Shown: one piece after another, positions 43,366-52,213 of the stretch
How the letters are laid out: every line of letters begins with the position of its first letter
Position numbering within the stretch: the stretch's first letter is position 1
NCBI RefSeq assembly: GCF_004104015.1
Contig: NZ_RYFV01000001.1
Location: 62,001 to 126,000, forward strand
Origin: Actinomyces oricola
GTDB taxonomy: Bacteria; Actinomycetota; Actinomycetes; Actinomycetales; Actinomycetaceae
DNA: 64,000 nucleotides
Reading direction: 5' to 3'
Notes under the pieces: generated by a model
Seen by the model: the letters and a program-made list of their open reading frames with translations, nothing else
Told to the model about the DNA's origin: nothing
Database searches by the model: none
Made by a program: the position numbers and the translations under genes

Positions 43366-44070
43366 GGTTCCCGTGAGAGCACCACCGCGGCGAGCGCGAC
43401 CACTGCGGCGCCGCCGGACCATCAGGAACAGCAATGCCACCAGACAGGTCCAGGCGGCCCCCAGCGCCCAGCCGGCCAGCACGTCAGTGAGCCAGTGATA
43501 GGCCAGGTAGATCCGTGACAGGCCCACCAGCGCCGTCCCCGCCGCGGCGGCGAGCACCGCCAGGGCCTTGCGGGCGGGCGGGGCCGCGGACAGGAGCGCA
43601 AAGCCGGCCAGAGTCCCGGCGAACACCGCGGTATTCAGGGAGTGGCCCGAGGGGAAGGAGTAGGTGGTCTGGGGCGCGCCCAGCAGCAGGGCCTCCGAGG
43701 GGCGAGCGCGAGCGAAGACCTCTTTGAGCAGCATTGTGAGCAGCGAGGAGCCGGCCATTGCGGCCACGAGTATTAAGGCATGACGAGGCCGGCACCGCAC
43801 CACCAGGACAGCGACCATCACGGCTGTGAGCGCGCTCAGGCCCAGAGTCCCACCCGCCCCCGTGGCGAGCCACGCCAGGGGGGTGAGCACGGTGCTGCGA
43901 GCCTGCACCGCCCACTGCGTAACAGCGGCGTCATAGACCGCCACCCCTGAGCCGCTCAAGGCGCAAACGGCCAGCCAGGTGAAGCAGGACAGCGCGGCCA
44001 GGCCCGCAGCCAGGACGAGGAGGGCGGGGTGCGCGCGCCGCGCGGGCGAGTCCGCAAGATTAAGGGGCAT
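43270..44070 (-). CDS. PAP2 superfamily phosphatase
   Basis: A 266-residue membrane protein with about six helices and the three acid-phosphatase motifs: KEVFARARP, YSFPSGHS and SRIYLAYHWLTD, all active-site residues intact. PAP2 enzymes dephosphorylate lipid phosphates such as undecaprenyl pyrophosphate or phosphatidic acid; which one is unknown. ATG 44070 is chosen; an upstream TTG at 44139 would only add unlikely residues. A basic tail rich in Arg/Gly overlaps the imuB 3' end by 96 nt. Confidence 0.88.
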   Translation of the reverse strand: MPLNLADSPARRAHPALLVLAAGLAALSCFTWLAVCALSGSGVAVYDAAVTQWAVQARSTVLTPLAWLATGAGGTLGLSALTAVMVAVLVVRCRPRHALILVAAMAGSSLLTMLLKEVFARARPSEALLLGAPQTTYSFPSGHSLNTAVFAGTLAGFALLSAAPPARKALAVLAAAAGTALVGLSRIYLAYHWLTDVLAGWALGAAWTCLVALLFLMVRRRRSGRARRGGALTGTSAVDGVEPPASRAHQQQGRPLVGDDLEVGAS

Positions 44071-44270
44071 GGTCGAAACGGTAGCGGGCGCGCCCCCGCC
44101 CGCACTGGGTGGAGCCTGTGAACACGCCGCTCCCGCCAAGGGAGGTTCTTGTCACGGCCCCGTCCCGGGTACCCGCTCACGGCTGCCGCTACCATCAGAT
44201 GATTGACAGCCCGTGACACGTCATTGGGGGCCGGGCGGGGCCAGACCCCCAGGAATGCGAGGGATTCCCC

Positions 44271-44909
44271 TTGGCCAAGCTCTACTTCCGCTACGGCGCC
44301 ATGAACTCGGGCAAGACCACTAGCCTGCTCCAGACCGCTCACAACTACGAGGAGCGCGGTCAGAAAGTCCTGCTCATGAAGGCCGGCGTGGACACCAAGG
44401 GCGACGACACCATTCTGTCGCGCCTGGGGGTTCGCCGACGCGTCGACCTCGTTGTCGGGGCCCAGGACAATGTGCGGCTCCTGGTCCGCCGCCGCCTCCT
44501 CATGGGGCAGGGGCGCCCGGGCGCAGCCCCCCAGGCCAGTGCCCGGCTGCGTGAGGTCCTGGACTGCGTACTCGTCGACGAGGCGCAGTTCCTCACCCCC
44601 AGTCAGGTCAACCAACTCATGGAGATCGTCCTCCTTGACGATGTCCCCGTCCTGGCCTACGGCATCCGCACCGACTTCCGCACCACCTCCTTCCCCGGCT
44701 CGCGCCGCCTGCTGGAGATCGCCCACTCCCTGGAGGAGCTCAAGACCATTTGCCGTTGCGGGTGCAAGGCCATTTTCAACGCCCGCAAGATAGGGCAGGA
44801 CTTCATCTTCGACGGCGACCAGGTGGCCATTGACGGCATCAATGTCACCTACGAGTCCCTGTGCGGCAAGTGCTACCTCGAAGCGGGAGGCTCCCTGGCC
44901 AGCGCCTGA
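44271..44909 (+). CDS. tdk: Thymidine kinase (type II)
   Basis: A 212-residue salvage enzyme that phosphorylates thymidine to dTMP. P-loop GAMNSGKT, DEAQF, the lasso region and zinc-binding Cys (ICRCGCKAIF and CGKC) are all visible, matching the TK1-like family. The TTG start has GAGGG about 9 nt upstream. It lies between the imuB and dnaE2 genes but has no LexA box of its own. Confidence 0.95.
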   Translation: MAKLYFRYGAMNSGKTTSLLQTAHNYEERGQKVLLMKAGVDTKGDDTILSRLGVRRRVDLVVGAQDNVRLLVRRRLLMGQGRPGAAPQASARLREVLDCVLVDEAQFLTPSQVNQLMEIVLLDDVPVLAYGIRTDFRTTSFPGSRRLLEIAHSLEELKTICRCGCKAIFNARKIGQDFIFDGDQVAIDGINVTYESLCGKCYLEAGGSLASA

Positions 44910-45104
44910 CCGGGCCCCTCCCCGCCCAGGGCCACGGCGCGGCGCCAATGCGGCGGCTCCTCCATCCCGGGCGATCCCGGGCGCCCGTTGCCTCCTCGGC
45001 GCGGCCTTCTCGGCCGGCGGAGGCCCTCCGGCCCTGGGCGCCTGATCCTGAGAATCAGTGCTGCCGCCAGGGGGCGGGGATTCGCGTCGGTGACCCACGC
45101 TATT

Positions 45105-45120
45105 GTGTATACGTGTTCGA
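45105..45120. promoter_or_regulatory. Degenerate LexA half-box upstream of dnaE2
   Basis: The right half GTTCGA (45115-45120) is perfect, but the left half is GTGTAT, matching only 2 of 6. A -10-like TATTGT (45101-45106) overlaps it. LexA control of dnaE2 is expected from other Actinobacteria, but this single half-site is weak evidence. Confidence 0.35.
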
Positions 45121-45153
45121 ATGCTGCGGGTGCGGCTCTGGCAGGGGCGCACC

Positions 45154-48100
45154 ATGACCGCCCACCGCTACGCCGAGCTGCACGCCCACTCCGCCTACTC
45201 CTTCCTCGACGGCGCCAACGAGCCCGAGGCGCTTGCAGCAGCTGCCGTCGAACTCGGCCTGGAGGCCCTGGCCTTGACCGACTTCAATGGCATGCCCGGC
45301 ATTGTCAAGCACGCCAAGGCCTGCCGGTCGCTCGGCCTGCCCACCGTCCACGGCTCTGAACTCACCTTGGAGGGCGGCGCCCGCCTGCCGGTCCTGGCCC
45401 GCAGCCCCCTGGGCTACCGGCGCCTGTGCGCGGCCATCTCCCAACACAATCTCCAGGCGGGCCGGCGCACTGACCCCGCCCACCGCCTGCCGGTCCTGGC
45501 CCAGGCGCTGCGGGCCGGGGACGAGGCCGCCACCTGCCTCATCCTGACCGGGACCGCCAATGGGCCCCTGCGCCGCGCTCTGGGAGACCCCCGCCGCCCG
45601 GAGTCCTGGGACCCCGCCAAGGCCGACGCCGCCCTCGGGGAGATGGTCGACCACTTCGGGGCCGGCTCCCTGGCCGTTGAGATCACCCTGGAGGGCGGCC
45701 CCGTCGATGCCGCCCTCACCGGGGCTCTGGGCGCCCTGGCCACCGCGCACCACCTGCCGCTGGTAGCCACCGGTGCCGTGCGCTGCGCCCGCCCGGCCGA
45801 CTCCCGCCTAGCCGACGTTCTGACCGCCACCGGTCTGAACCTCGATCTGGAAGCCGCCCAGGGTTACCTGCCGCCCACCGGCCGCTGGCTGCGCGGAGCC
45901 GCGGACATGGCCCGCCTGCACCGCCGTCGTCCCGGAGCCGTCGAGGCCGCCGCGGACATGGCCGCCGAACTCGCCTTCGACCTGTCCCTGGTGGTACCCG
46001 ACCTGCCCGCCCCGCAGGTTCCCGCCGGCCACACCCCCGCCACCTGGCTGCGCGAGCTCACTCACCGCGGGGCCCTGGCCCGCTACGGCACCCCTCAGGA
46101 GGACCCGAGGGCCTGGAAGATCCTCGCGCACGAACTTGAGGTCATTGAGAATCTGGGCTTCCCCGGTTATTTCCTCATTGTGCGCTCCATTGTTGACTTC
46201 TGTCAGAGCGCGGGCATCTTGTGCCAGGGGCGCGGCAGCGCCGCCAACTCCGCGGTGTGCTACGCCTTGGGGATCACCGCCGTGGACGCCGTGCGCCATC
46301 AGATGCTCTTCGAGCGCTTCTTATCCCCAGGGCGCCGCGGCTACCCTGATATTGACCTGGATATTGAGGCTTGCCGCCGCGAGGAGGTCATCCAGCACGT
46401 CTACTCCCACTACGGGCGCGAGCAGGCGGCCCAAGTCGCCAATGTCATCTCCTACCGGCCCCGCTCCGCCGTGCGCGACGCCGCCCGGGCCCTCGGGCAC
46501 CCCGCCGGCCTCCAGGATGCCTGGGCCAAGCAGATGGACCGCTGGTCCACGGTGCGCACCGACGGCCTGGGAAGCGTTTCGGACGCACCGGGGGCCATTG
46601 GCCCCGGCCCCCGCCCGGGCGAGCAGGTTCCCGAGCAGGTCCTCGACATTGCCGAGCAACTTCTGCGGCTGCCCCGCCACCTGGGCATCCACTCCGGTGG
46701 GATGGTTCTGTGCGACCGCCCCGTCACCGAGGTCTGCCCCGTGCGCTGGGCCGCCATGGAGGGGCGCAGCGTCCTGCAGTGGGATAAGGACGACTGCGCG
46801 GATGCGGGTCTGGTCAAGTTCGACCTCCTGGGACTGGGCATGCTCACCGCCCTGCGCCTGGCCTTCACCACCTTGACCCGGCGCGGCCAGACCGTGCCCG
46901 TCCAGGAGGGCACTTTGCGCACGGCCCAGACCGATCGCCCCTGGGGCCTGCACACCCTGCCCGAGGACGACCCGGCCGTCTACCGGCTGCTCTCGGCTGC
47001 GGACACGGTGGGGGTCTTTCAGGTCGAGTCCCGCGCCCAGATGGCCACCCTGCCCCGCCTGCGCCCCCAGAACTTCTACGACATTGTTGTCGAGGTCGCT
47101 CTCATCCGTCCCGGACCGATCCAGGGCGATGCCGTCAACCCCTATATCCGCCGTCGTCTGGGCCGTGAACCAGTCACCTACCTGCACCCGGCCCTCAAGC
47201 CCGCCCTGGCAAAGACTCTCGGCGTGCCGCTTTTCCAGGAGCAGCTCATGCAGATCGCCATTGACGCCGCGGGATTCAGCCCCGCCGAGGCCGACGCCCT
47301 GCGCCAGGCCATGGGCGCCAAACGCTCGGCCGAGCGCATGGAGGCGCTCCACGCCCGCTTCGTGACCGGCATGAAGGGCCATGGGATCGACACCCCCACC
47401 GCTGAGGCCGTCTTCGACAAGCTGCGCGCCTTCGCCGACTTCGGCTTCCCCGAGTCCCACGCCTTCTCCTTCGCCTACCTCGTCTACGCCTCGGCCTGGC
47501 TCAAGACCCGCAAACCTGAGGATTTCTACGCGGGGGTCCTGGCCGCCCAGCCCACAGGGTTCTGGTCCTCCCAGTCGCTGGTGGCCGACGCCCGCCGTCA
47601 CGGCGTACGGGTGTTGGCCGCGGATGTGAATGCCTCCACCCCCCAGGCCACGGTCCAGACCAGGCCCGCCGGCGGGGGAGGGGCGGAGTGGGCCGGGATC
47701 ACCCCCGCCGCAGAGGCCCTCACCGCCCTGGACACCCACCCCGACCTGGCTGTCCGACTCGGGCTGGCCCGGGTCAAGGGCCTGGGGCAGGAGGTCGCCG
47801 AGCAGATTGTTGGGGAACGCGACGCCCAAGGCCCTTACACCAGCGTCGCCGACCTGGCCCGCCGCGTGCGCCTAAGCCGCTCCCGACTGGAAGCCCTGGC
47901 CGCCTGCGGAGCCCTGCGCAGCCTGGGGGTCGGGCGGCGCGAGGCTCTGTGGGGGGCCGCAGTCCTGGCGGAGGAGTACGGGCAGCGCCACATCCACTCC
48001 AGGCGGACCTGGTATCAGCCGCCCCTGCCGGGCACCGCCATTGGCGCCCGCGCCCCCGCACTGGCCCCCATGAGCGACCAGGAGCGCCAGGAGGCGGACC

Positions 48101-48483
48101 TGCGCCTGACAGGGGTGTCTACTGAGCACTACCCGACCGTCTTCCTGCGGCCCGGGCTCACCCGGGCCGGGGTCGTCCCCATCGCCCGGGTCGCGCGCCA
48201 CCACAACGGGCAACGGGTGAGAGTCGCCGGCGTTGTCACCCACCGCCAGCGCCCTCATACCGCCACCGGCATCATTTTCCTCAACCTCGAAGATGAGACC
48301 GGCCTGCTCAACGTCATGTGCCCCGCAGGCATGTGGCGGCGCTACCGCAGCACCGGCAGGAGGGCCCCCGCCCTAATAGTGCGCGGCACGGTCGAAAACG
48401 CCGACGGCGTCACCTCCATCTTGGCCGAGCACCTGGAGATGCTGACGGGCGTGATCAGCGCGGGCAGCCGGGACTGGTGCTGA
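45154..48483 (+). CDS. dnaE2: Error-prone DNA polymerase III alpha subunit DnaE2
   Basis: A 1109-residue C-family polymerase used for SOS mutagenesis with ImuA'/ImuB. The N-terminal PHP domain starts YAELHAHSAYSFLDGANEP; the polymerase catalytic Asp pair is in GYPDIDLDIE; GIHSGGMVL is the DnaE2-type variant motif; the C-terminal OB domain (about 960-1050) contains RVAGVVTHRQ and LNLEDETGLLNVM. ATG 45154 precedes the PHP start; two earlier in-frame starts exist. Its stop TGA is directly followed by the stop of the convergent AI-2E gene (TGATCA). Confidence 0.95.
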   Translation: MTAHRYAELHAHSAYSFLDGANEPEALAAAAVELGLEALALTDFNGMPGIVKHAKACRSLGLPTVHGSELTLEGGARLPVLARSPLGYRRLCAAISQHNLQAGRRTDPAHRLPVLAQALRAGDEAATCLILTGTANGPLRRALGDPRRPESWDPAKADAALGEMVDHFGAGSLAVEITLEGGPVDAALTGALGALATAHHLPLVATGAVRCARPADSRLADVLTATGLNLDLEAAQGYLPPTGRWLRGAADMARLHRRRPGAVEAAADMAAELAFDLSLVVPDLPAPQVPAGHTPATWLRELTHRGALARYGTPQEDPRAWKILAHELEVIENLGFPGYFLIVRSIVDFCQSAGILCQGRGSAANSAVCYALGITAVDAVRHQMLFERFLSPGRRGYPDIDLDIEACRREEVIQHVYSHYGREQAAQVANVISYRPRSAVRDAARALGHPAGLQDAWAKQMDRWSTVRTDGLGSVSDAPGAIGPGPRPGEQVPEQVLDIAEQLLRLPRHLGIHSGGMVLCDRPVTEVCPVRWAAMEGRSVLQWDKDDCADAGLVKFDLLGLGMLTALRLAFTTLTRRGQTVPVQEGTLRTAQTDRPWGLHTLPEDDPAVYRLLSAADTVGVFQVESRAQMATLPRLRPQNFYDIVVEVALIRPGPIQGDAVNPYIRRRLGREPVTYLHPALKPALAKTLGVPLFQEQLMQIAIDAAGFSPAEADALRQAMGAKRSAERMEALHARFVTGMKGHGIDTPTAEAVFDKLRAFADFGFPESHAFSFAYLVYASAWLKTRKPEDFYAGVLAAQPTGFWSSQSLVADARRHGVRVLAADVNASTPQATVQTRPAGGGGAEWAGITPAAEALTALDTHPDLAVRLGLARVKGLGQEVAEQIVGERDAQGPYTSVADLARRVRLSRSRLEALAACGALRSLGVGRREALWGAAVLAEEYGQRHIHSRRTWYQPPLPGTAIGARAPALAPMSDQERQEADLRLTGVSTEHYPTVFLRPGLTRAGVVPIARVARHHNGQRVRVAGVVTHRQRPHTATGIIFLNLEDETGLLNVMCPAGMWRRYRSTGRRAPALIVRGTVENADGVTSILAEHLEMLTGVISAGSRDWC

Positions 48484-50010
48484 TCAGCCCCGGCTGCCCG
48501 AGTAGGTGGGGAGTTCCCCGACCACCGGGGTGTCCCTGACGTGCAACTCGGAGTACATCGACCATGCCACGCTGATCAGGGGCACTGCCACAATCGCACC
48601 CAGTAGCCCCGCGGCGTAAGTGCCGATCGCCACCCCAATAATGACCACCACCGGGTGCAGGGAGACCTGCCGGCCCATAATGAGGGGCTGAAGGATATGG
48701 CCCTCGATCTGGCCAATCCCGGCCACGCCCAGGCACACCACGATCATGGTGATCACGCCCTTGGAGGCCAGTGCCACCATCATGGCGATAAGCATGGCCG
48801 CCGGAGCCCCAATGATTGGAATGAAGGCCCCGATGAACACCAGCACCGCCAGCGGTGCCGCCAGCGGCACGCCCACGACCTGCAGGAAGATGCCCGCCAT
48901 GAGGGCGTCGGTGAAGGCCACGATCATGGTGCCGCGCGCATAACCGGCGAAGGTGTACCAGCCCGCGCCAGCGGCCCGGTGCACGGATTCGCGCATGGTG
49001 GCGGGAAGCTCGTTAAGGAACCATCTCCACATGCGCCCCCCGGAGGCCAGGAAGAAGATGGTGGAGAAGATCGCCAACGCCAGCACTGCAAACACGTCCA
49101 CCACCGTGCCCGCATTGGCCACCACCTCACTGGCCAGGGAGGGGGCGTTGGACTGGACATACTCCTGCCCCTCCTGGAGCAACCTGTGGATCTGCTCCTG
49201 GAGTTCCTTTTGGGTCAGGTGCAACGGCAGGGGCCCGTGCTCCAGGAAGTCGACAATGGTGTTGACGCCGTCGGAGAACTGGAGCGCCAGGTTGCTCCAC
49301 TGGCTCGTCACCGAGGTCACCACGTAGGTGATGAGTCCGGCCACCACCGCCAGGGCCGAGAGCATCCCCAGGAAGGTCGCCGGGTAGCGCGGCATGACCC
49401 GGGCGAAAAGGTTGACCAGCGGCTGAAGGATAGAGGTGAGCACGAGCGCCATGAACACGCCGATAAAGACCTCCACCACCTGGGAGGTGGCGAAGAACAC
49501 CAGGCCCACCACAATGATCAGGCCCAGCAGCAGCCAGGAGGCCAAACCGCCGCGCACTAGCCAGGAGGGCAGGGAGTCCAGGGCGGCCGAGCGCGTAGTC
49601 ATCACCGAGGGCGTGGAGACCCGGACCGTGGGCGCCGCGGCTGCGGGAGGCGTGCGAGCGGCCGCGGCGCGGCGCTTGCCCCGTTCGGCGGGGGAGGACC
49701 TGCCGGAGTCTTCGTAGCGCAGGTCGCGGTCGCGGGCCTGGGTACGGGCCCGGTCCGCCTGGTCGACGGCCCGCCTGAAGGCGGCGCGCACGCGCCTCAC
49801 CCGGGACAGTGCCGGCGCCGGGCGCCTGGGCTCGGAGTGCTCGGAGTCAGACTCAGGGGCGGGCGCCGGCCCCTGATCCGGTTCGCCCTCCGCCTCCCGC
49901 GCCCCGGCCCTCTCCCCGGCCGGGGCGGTACCGGCCGGCTCAGTGCGCGCGCCCTCATTCTCCGGGGTGTTCGGCTCGGGGGCGGGCGACTGGCCGCTGG
50001 TCTCGCTCAC
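48484..50010 (-). CDS. AI-2E family transporter
   Basis: A 508-residue membrane protein. The first 140 residues are acidic, Pro/Glu-rich and probably disordered; eight predicted helices follow (from GLASWLLLGLIIVVGLVFF) with the family pattern PLAAPLAVLVFIGAFIPIIGAPAAMLIAMMVAL near the end. Named after TqsA/AI-2 export, but most homologues are Na+ or other antiporters, so the substrate is unknown. GTG start overlaps the HAD gene stop by 4 nt. Confidence 0.85.
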   Translation of the reverse strand: MSETSGQSPAPEPNTPENEGARTEPAGTAPAGERAGAREAEGEPDQGPAPAPESDSEHSEPRRPAPALSRVRRVRAAFRRAVDQADRARTQARDRDLRYEDSGRSSPAERGKRRAAAARTPPAAAAPTVRVSTPSVMTTRSAALDSLPSWLVRGGLASWLLLGLIIVVGLVFFATSQVVEVFIGVFMALVLTSILQPLVNLFARVMPRYPATFLGMLSALAVVAGLITYVVTSVTSQWSNLALQFSDGVNTIVDFLEHGPLPLHLTQKELQEQIHRLLQEGQEYVQSNAPSLASEVVANAGTVVDVFAVLALAIFSTIFFLASGGRMWRWFLNELPATMRESVHRAAGAGWYTFAGYARGTMIVAFTDALMAGIFLQVVGVPLAAPLAVLVFIGAFIPIIGAPAAMLIAMMVALASKGVITMIVVCLGVAGIGQIEGHILQPLIMGRQVSLHPVVVIIGVAIGTYAAGLLGAIVAVPLISVAWSMYSELHVRDTPVVGELPTYSGSRG

Positions 50011-50870
50011 GCGTCCTCCTGATCGTCCTGGTGATTGTCATAGTGATTGTCCTGGCCGCAGTCCCTATTCTCGGTGTTCTCGGTGTTCTCAGGATCCTCA
50101 GTGTTCCCGGCGCTCTCAGCGCTCTCAGCGCTCTCGACGCCGTTCTCGGCGCCCTCACTCCTGTACGCCCCCCGGGCCGGAGAGGGCCCCAGCGAGGTGC
50201 CCAGCAGGACGGCCAGCTCAGCGGGGGTGGCCGCCAGGTGCTGGGCGCCCGCCAGCTCCTCGGCGCCGCCGTACCCCCACAGCACACCAATGCACGCCAC
50301 TGCGGCCTCACGAGCGCCTTCGACGTCATGGCGCCGGTCACCGACATGGACCACCCGAGTCGTGTCCACTCCCGCCCCCTCCAGCCGGGAGAGGGCGGCG
50401 CGGATGACGTCGGCCTTGGCGCTGCGCCGGTCCAGGTCATCGGCGCCCGAGCAGGTCACCAAGTAGTGGGCCAGGCCCAGGTGCTCCAAAATGAGGGCCG
50501 CCAGACTCTCACGCTTGGAGGTGGCCACCGCCAGGGGGGTGCCGGCGTCGTAAAGGGCGCCAATGAGCTCAGGTACGCCGTCGTAGACGGGGGCCTCCAG
50601 CATGTGGTCGCGGTAGTGGCGCCGGTAACAGGCCACTGCCTCGGCGTTGGCCTCGCCCTCGAATCCCCCCAGGGCGCGCAACCCCTCGGGCAGCGGGGGA
50701 CCGACAAAAGTCATGAGGGCCTCCAGTGGAGGCGGCTCAATCCCGAAGTCGTTAAGCGTGGCACGAAGCGCCCTGAGGATGACAGGGGCCGAGTCGGTGA
50801 TCGTCCCGTCCAGGTCGAGTAGGACAGCGCTGTAGGCGCAGGTGCTGGGCGTCGCTAATGGGGCGGGCAT
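50007..50870 (-). CDS. HAD hydrolase, phosphoglycolate phosphatase-like
   Basis: A 287-residue phosphatase. Motif I LLDLDGTITD, motif II Thr in VATSKRE, Lys in SAKADVI, and motif IV HVGDRRHDV are intact, with a helical cap, fitting Gph/PpaX-like enzymes. The last 60 residues are an unusual acidic Ser/Asn/Glu tail (EN-T and ES-A triplets) encoded by 9-bp tandem repeats, unlike family members. Coupled to AI-2E (GTGA). Confidence 0.88.
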   Translation of the reverse strand: MPAPLATPSTCAYSAVLLDLDGTITDSAPVILRALRATLNDFGIEPPPLEALMTFVGPPLPEGLRALGGFEGEANAEAVACYRRHYRDHMLEAPVYDGVPELIGALYDAGTPLAVATSKRESLAALILEHLGLAHYLVTCSGADDLDRRSAKADVIRAALSRLEGAGVDTTRVVHVGDRRHDVEGAREAAVACIGVLWGYGGAEELAGAQHLAATPAELAVLLGTSLGPSPARGAYRSEGAENGVESAESAESAGNTEDPENTENTENRDCGQDNHYDNHQDDQEDA

Positions 50871-50954
50871 GCCGGTGGGCCTCGGATTCGCATTCGCGGA
50901 ATGGGACAGCCACAGACTACTAGGCGCCGGCCCCGGCTCCGTTACCCTGGTCCC

Positions 50955-51848
50955 ATGAGCAATGACGCCCCCGCCCCTGACTCCCAGGCCCCCGCCCGGA
51001 CCCCACGACTACCACGGTACGCGGCCCTGACACCTGGGCGCGGCGGCCAGCCCCGCCTGCTTGTCGACGCCCCCGCCGCCAGCGCCGAGATCTACCTCCA
51101 CGGCGCTCACCTGACCTCGTGGGTGCCCCGGGGCGGCACCGAGGTCATCTTCACCTCCGCCCAGGCGGTCTTCGACGGCGCCAAGGCCATCCGCGGCGGC
51201 ATCCCGTTGTGCCTGCCCTGGTTCGGCGCCGGCCCTGATGGGGACCAGAAGCCCGCCCACGGTTGGGGGCGCACCTCCACCTGGGAGTTGCGCAGCGCCT
51301 CGACCACGCCCGAGGGCGGCGTCAGGGTTCTGCTGGGGATTGAGCGCCACGACCTGTCAGCGCTCTACGAGGTGAATGTGGGCGAGGAGTTGGACCTGCT
51401 CCTATCCCTGCGCTCCACTGCCGCGTCCGGGCAGCGCGTCGAGGCCGCCTTGCACACCTACCTGGCGGTCGGGGACGTCACCGCCGTGGAGGTCACCGGC
51501 CTGGAGGGCGGCCAGTACTTGGACAAGCTCACGGCCACTCATGAGGTCCAGACCGGCGCCCTGCGCGTATCTGGACCAGTGGATCGCGTCTATGAGCACC
51601 AGGGTCCGGTGATGGTCACCGATCCGGCGCTGGGGCGCCGCCTGACCATCGCGGGGGCCGACGCGCCCAATGTCGTGGTGTGGAACCCCTGGAGCGAGGG
51701 GGCCAAGGCCTTCGCAGACATGGGCGACGCCGAGTTCGCCTCCATGCTCTGCGTGGAGTCCGCCTCGGTGGGGGCGCACGCCGTGACATTGGGCCCCGGG
51801 GAGTCCTGGTCGCTGGGGACCCGCATCTCGGTGGAGCCCCTGGACTGA
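50955..51848 (+). CDS. D-hexose-6-phosphate mutarotase (aldose 1-epimerase superfamily)
   Basis: A 297-residue YeaD-type enzyme that interconverts alpha and beta glucose 6-phosphate. IRGGIPLCLPWFG, HGWGR, EAALHTYLAVGDV, VVWNPW and MLCVESA match the family, including the catalytic His and Glu. A -10-like TACCCT (50943-50948) lies 6 nt before the ATG, so the transcript may be leaderless. Divergent from the HAD gene. Confidence 0.93.
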   Translation: MSNDAPAPDSQAPARTPRLPRYAALTPGRGGQPRLLVDAPAASAEIYLHGAHLTSWVPRGGTEVIFTSAQAVFDGAKAIRGGIPLCLPWFGAGPDGDQKPAHGWGRTSTWELRSASTTPEGGVRVLLGIERHDLSALYEVNVGEELDLLLSLRSTAASGQRVEAALHTYLAVGDVTAVEVTGLEGGQYLDKLTATHEVQTGALRVSGPVDRVYEHQGPVMVTDPALGRRLTIAGADAPNVVVWNPWSEGAKAFADMGDAEFASMLCVESASVGAHAVTLGPGESWSLGTRISVEPLD

Positions 51849-51909
51849 GACGCCGGGCACGGCGGACCAGGACAGCAGCCGGCTGTGACACGAAGCACGT
51901 CACGCAGAT

Positions 51910-51940
51910 TTGGGTGTTTTCGGCAGCCGCATGCTAGGTT
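51910..51940 (+). promoter_or_regulatory. Possible tRNA-Leu promoter
   Basis: TTGGGT (51910-51915) and TAGGTT (51935-51940) lie 50 nt before the mature tRNA start; the 19-bp spacer is longer than ideal. Confidence 0.4.
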
Positions 51941-51989
51941 TCTCTGCGTCGCCGTGGCCGGCGCGGCCGGTGTGGCGACTGCAAGGCGA

Positions 51990-52077
51990 GTCCGAGTGGC
52001 GGAATAGGTAGACGCGCTAGCTTGAGGTGCTAGTGCCTTATTAAACGGGCGTGGGGGTTCAAGTCCCCCCTCGGACA
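51990..52077 (+). tRNA. tRNA-Leu (anticodon GAG)
   Basis: An 88-nt class II tRNA. Acceptor GTCCGAG pairs with CTCGGAC; the anticodon stem CTAGC/GCTAG encloses loop TTGAGGT, giving anticodon GAG (reads CUC/CUU). A long variable arm and T-arm with GGTTCAAGTCC follow. The 3' CCA is not encoded (sequence continues ACCG after the acceptor). Confidence 0.96.
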
Positions 52078-52088
52078 CCGCGGGAAGG

Positions 52089-52114
52089 GCCCCGGGATCA
52101 CGCGATCCCGGGGC
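52089..52114 (+). terminator. Terminator after tRNA-Leu
   Basis: A perfect 11-bp stem GCCCCGGGATC/GATCCCGGGGC around an ACGC loop starts 12 nt after the tRNA end. No U-tract. Confidence 0.75.
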
Positions 52115-52213
52115 TCATGGCCGCCCGGCCGGCGGCGCCGGCGAGCCGCCCGGCCCGCCTCGGCTATGAGCGCCAGTGCGGTGCACGTGGCCGCACCCGA
52201 CTAGAATCGTCCT

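Noticed and set aside
48478-48490. Palindrome TGATCA at the junction of dnaE2 and the AI-2E gene
   Set aside because: It is simply two convergent stop codons back to back, with no sign of regulation.
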